Shown: piece after piece, positions 16,516-21,515 of the stretch
How positions within the stretch are numbered: the first letter of the stretch is position 1
Layout: each line of letters opens with the position of its first letter
NCBI RefSeq assembly: GCF_000188695.1
Contig: NW_004754931.1
Span: 127,427 to 148,941, forward strand
Direction: 5' to 3'
DNA: 21,515 nucleotides
Origin: Salpingoeca rosetta
Lineage: Eukaryota; Opisthokonta; Choanoflagellata; Craspedida; Salpingoecidae
The notes under the pieces: model-generated
Told to the model about the DNA's origin: nothing
Database searches by the model: none
Seen by the model: the letters and a program-made list of their open reading frames with translations, nothing else
Translations under genes and position numbers: made by a program

Positions 16516-16710
16516 ACTGCTGTACTAGTAAGTCACAGCACACCAGCATTCGCCTGCCCTTCCTCGAGATACACATCAACAGGCCCCATCATACTATCTA
16601 GCGCAATTCTTGAATGACGCCGCTTCGCTCTCTCCTAGCCTCTTGTCGTTCGTCGTCGTCCCCTACGATGAGGTGGAAAGGGTGGGGGTTGAAAGAAAAG
16701 TTACGGAATA

Positions 16711-20702
<3,992 letters not shown>

Positions 20703-20782
20703 CGTTGTTGTTTGTTTGTGTCTCAATCGCTAACTTACCATCGAATCAATTCACACAATAACAAACATTGCACACACAAAGA
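20703..20782 (-). promoter_or_regulatory. 80-bp spacer between glutathione reductase stop and F-box start codon
   Basis: This short stretch must contain the end of the glutathione reductase message and the 5' leader of the F-box gene, unless the two overlap. No obvious TATA box or poly(A) signal is seen. Its regulatory content is inferred from position only. Confidence 0.4.
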
Positions 20783-20866
20783 TCAGCGCATGGTGACCAG
20801 TTCTTCCGACGAGGTGGGGTGGATGGCAACGCACGAGTCAAACTGGGCCTGTGGTGTGTCAGTGTT

Positions 20867-20962
<96 letters not shown>

Positions 20963-21232
20963 TTCGGAGGAGGAATGTCAACTTAGTTTGGCTTGCAGCT
21001 GGACTGCAAGGCAGCATGGCACTTTCAGACCTCTAGCATATCAGCAACAACAACAACAGCAGCAGCAGCAGCAACAGCAACACTCTCAACCACAACGACA
21101 ACGTTTCCGCCATGTCCCTTCATCTCCCTTGCATCCCTCACGCTCACCTTTGTTGCGCCCATCTTCATGGCAACGCCAAAGCCCTGCAGCATCTCATCAC
21201 AGCCAAGACCAACCATGTGCAGTCCAACAACC

Positions 21233-21316
<84 letters not shown>

Positions 21317-21515
21317 GTGTGTTGTGTTGTGTGAGCGAGAAAGTTGTTCATCGACCAATGCAATTGCCACAGGACAGCATGCGCTGGAGTGCAACGCCGC
21401 AACACTGCACCCCATGTGGTGTGTTCATACCCGCTCCTCGGGGCCGGCGCAGACAAGCTTCATCGCCGTCGTCGTCTTCCGCTCCATCATCGCTGGCAGC
21501 GCGCGCAGGGGTGAA
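20783..21515 (-). CDS. GSR: Glutathione reductase, C-terminal three exons (5'-partial)
   Basis: This enzyme is an NADPH-dependent flavoprotein disulfide reductase that regenerates reduced glutathione. Exons in transcript order are (window edge)-21431, 21231-21148 and 20848-20783, ending in TGA, with phase-0 junctions. The 77 visible residues form the dimerisation domain: [11 protein letters not shown], then [24 protein letters not shown] and [15 protein letters not shown]. The HPTSSEE motif holds the His-Glu pair that completes the active site of the partner subunit. GCDEMLQG and the last motif separate glutathione reductase from thioredoxin and lipoamide dehydrogenases. The FAD and NADPH domains and the redox cysteines lie beyond the window. 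Confidence 0.92.
20868..20960. repeat. (GT)n microsatellite, glutathione reductase intron
   Basis: About 45 GT units lie in the last intron (20849-21147), just upstream of the acceptor in transcript order. A short CAA/CAG-rich patch is at about 21044-21082. Confidence 0.9.
21237..21313. repeat. (GT)n microsatellite, glutathione reductase intron
   Basis: About 38 GT units lie in the intron 21232-21430. On the coding strand the CA run ends next to the acceptor, so the polypyrimidine tract is replaced by CA repeats. Confidence 0.9.

Noticed and set aside
16516..16700. Possible first exon of the second receptor to the right of the gap
   Set aside because: No signal peptide, cysteine pattern or EGF-like sequence is seen there on the minus strand. 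It is best read as the 3' flank of the F-box gene.

Overview
The window is eukaryotic nuclear DNA: GC-rich coding sequence, dense short GT-AG introns, and introns full of (GT)n, (CAA)n, (CACT)n and (AGAC)n microsatellites. I read it as a unicellular relative of animals, most likely a choanoflagellate of the Salpingoeca/Monosiga type. The basis is a calcium-binding EGF and HYR-like receptor combined with SH2 phosphotyrosine signalling. This is inference from gene content; no species marker was seen. All gene models were built by hand from reading frame, splice-site phase and family motifs.

Layout. (1) Positions 1-8351, plus strand: 21 exons of an HRQ1-type superfamily 2 DNA helicase, lacking its 5' end, with a low-complexity polyQ/polyS insert of about 340 residues between the two RecA lobes. 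(2) Positions 8601-13711, minus strand: a five-exon gene for a 1329-residue single-pass receptor with a signal peptide, cysteine-rich region, two calcium-binding EGF modules, HYR-like modules, a transmembrane helix, a tyrosine-rich tail and a C-terminal SH2 domain. (3) Positions 14448 to the gap at 16416, minus strand: a tandem paralogue with a different tail, whose 5' part is lost in a run of exactly 100 N. The two paralogues share a 523-base block with no differences. (4) Positions 16711-20702, minus strand: a 14-exon F-box/WD40 protein with about 47 consecutive glutamines at its C-terminus. (5) Positions 20783-21515, minus strand: the last three exons of glutathione reductase.

The helicase converges on the first receptor gene, with 249 bp between stop codons. 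The other four genes run head to tail on the minus strand. Only about 80 bp separate the glutathione reductase stop from the F-box start codon.

The most unusual content is the receptor pair. Each receptor carries candidate phosphotyrosine sites and its own SH2 domain in one polypeptide, with no kinase domain. The recent homogenisation, or possible assembly error, covers the membrane-proximal ectodomain but stops just before the membrane helix.
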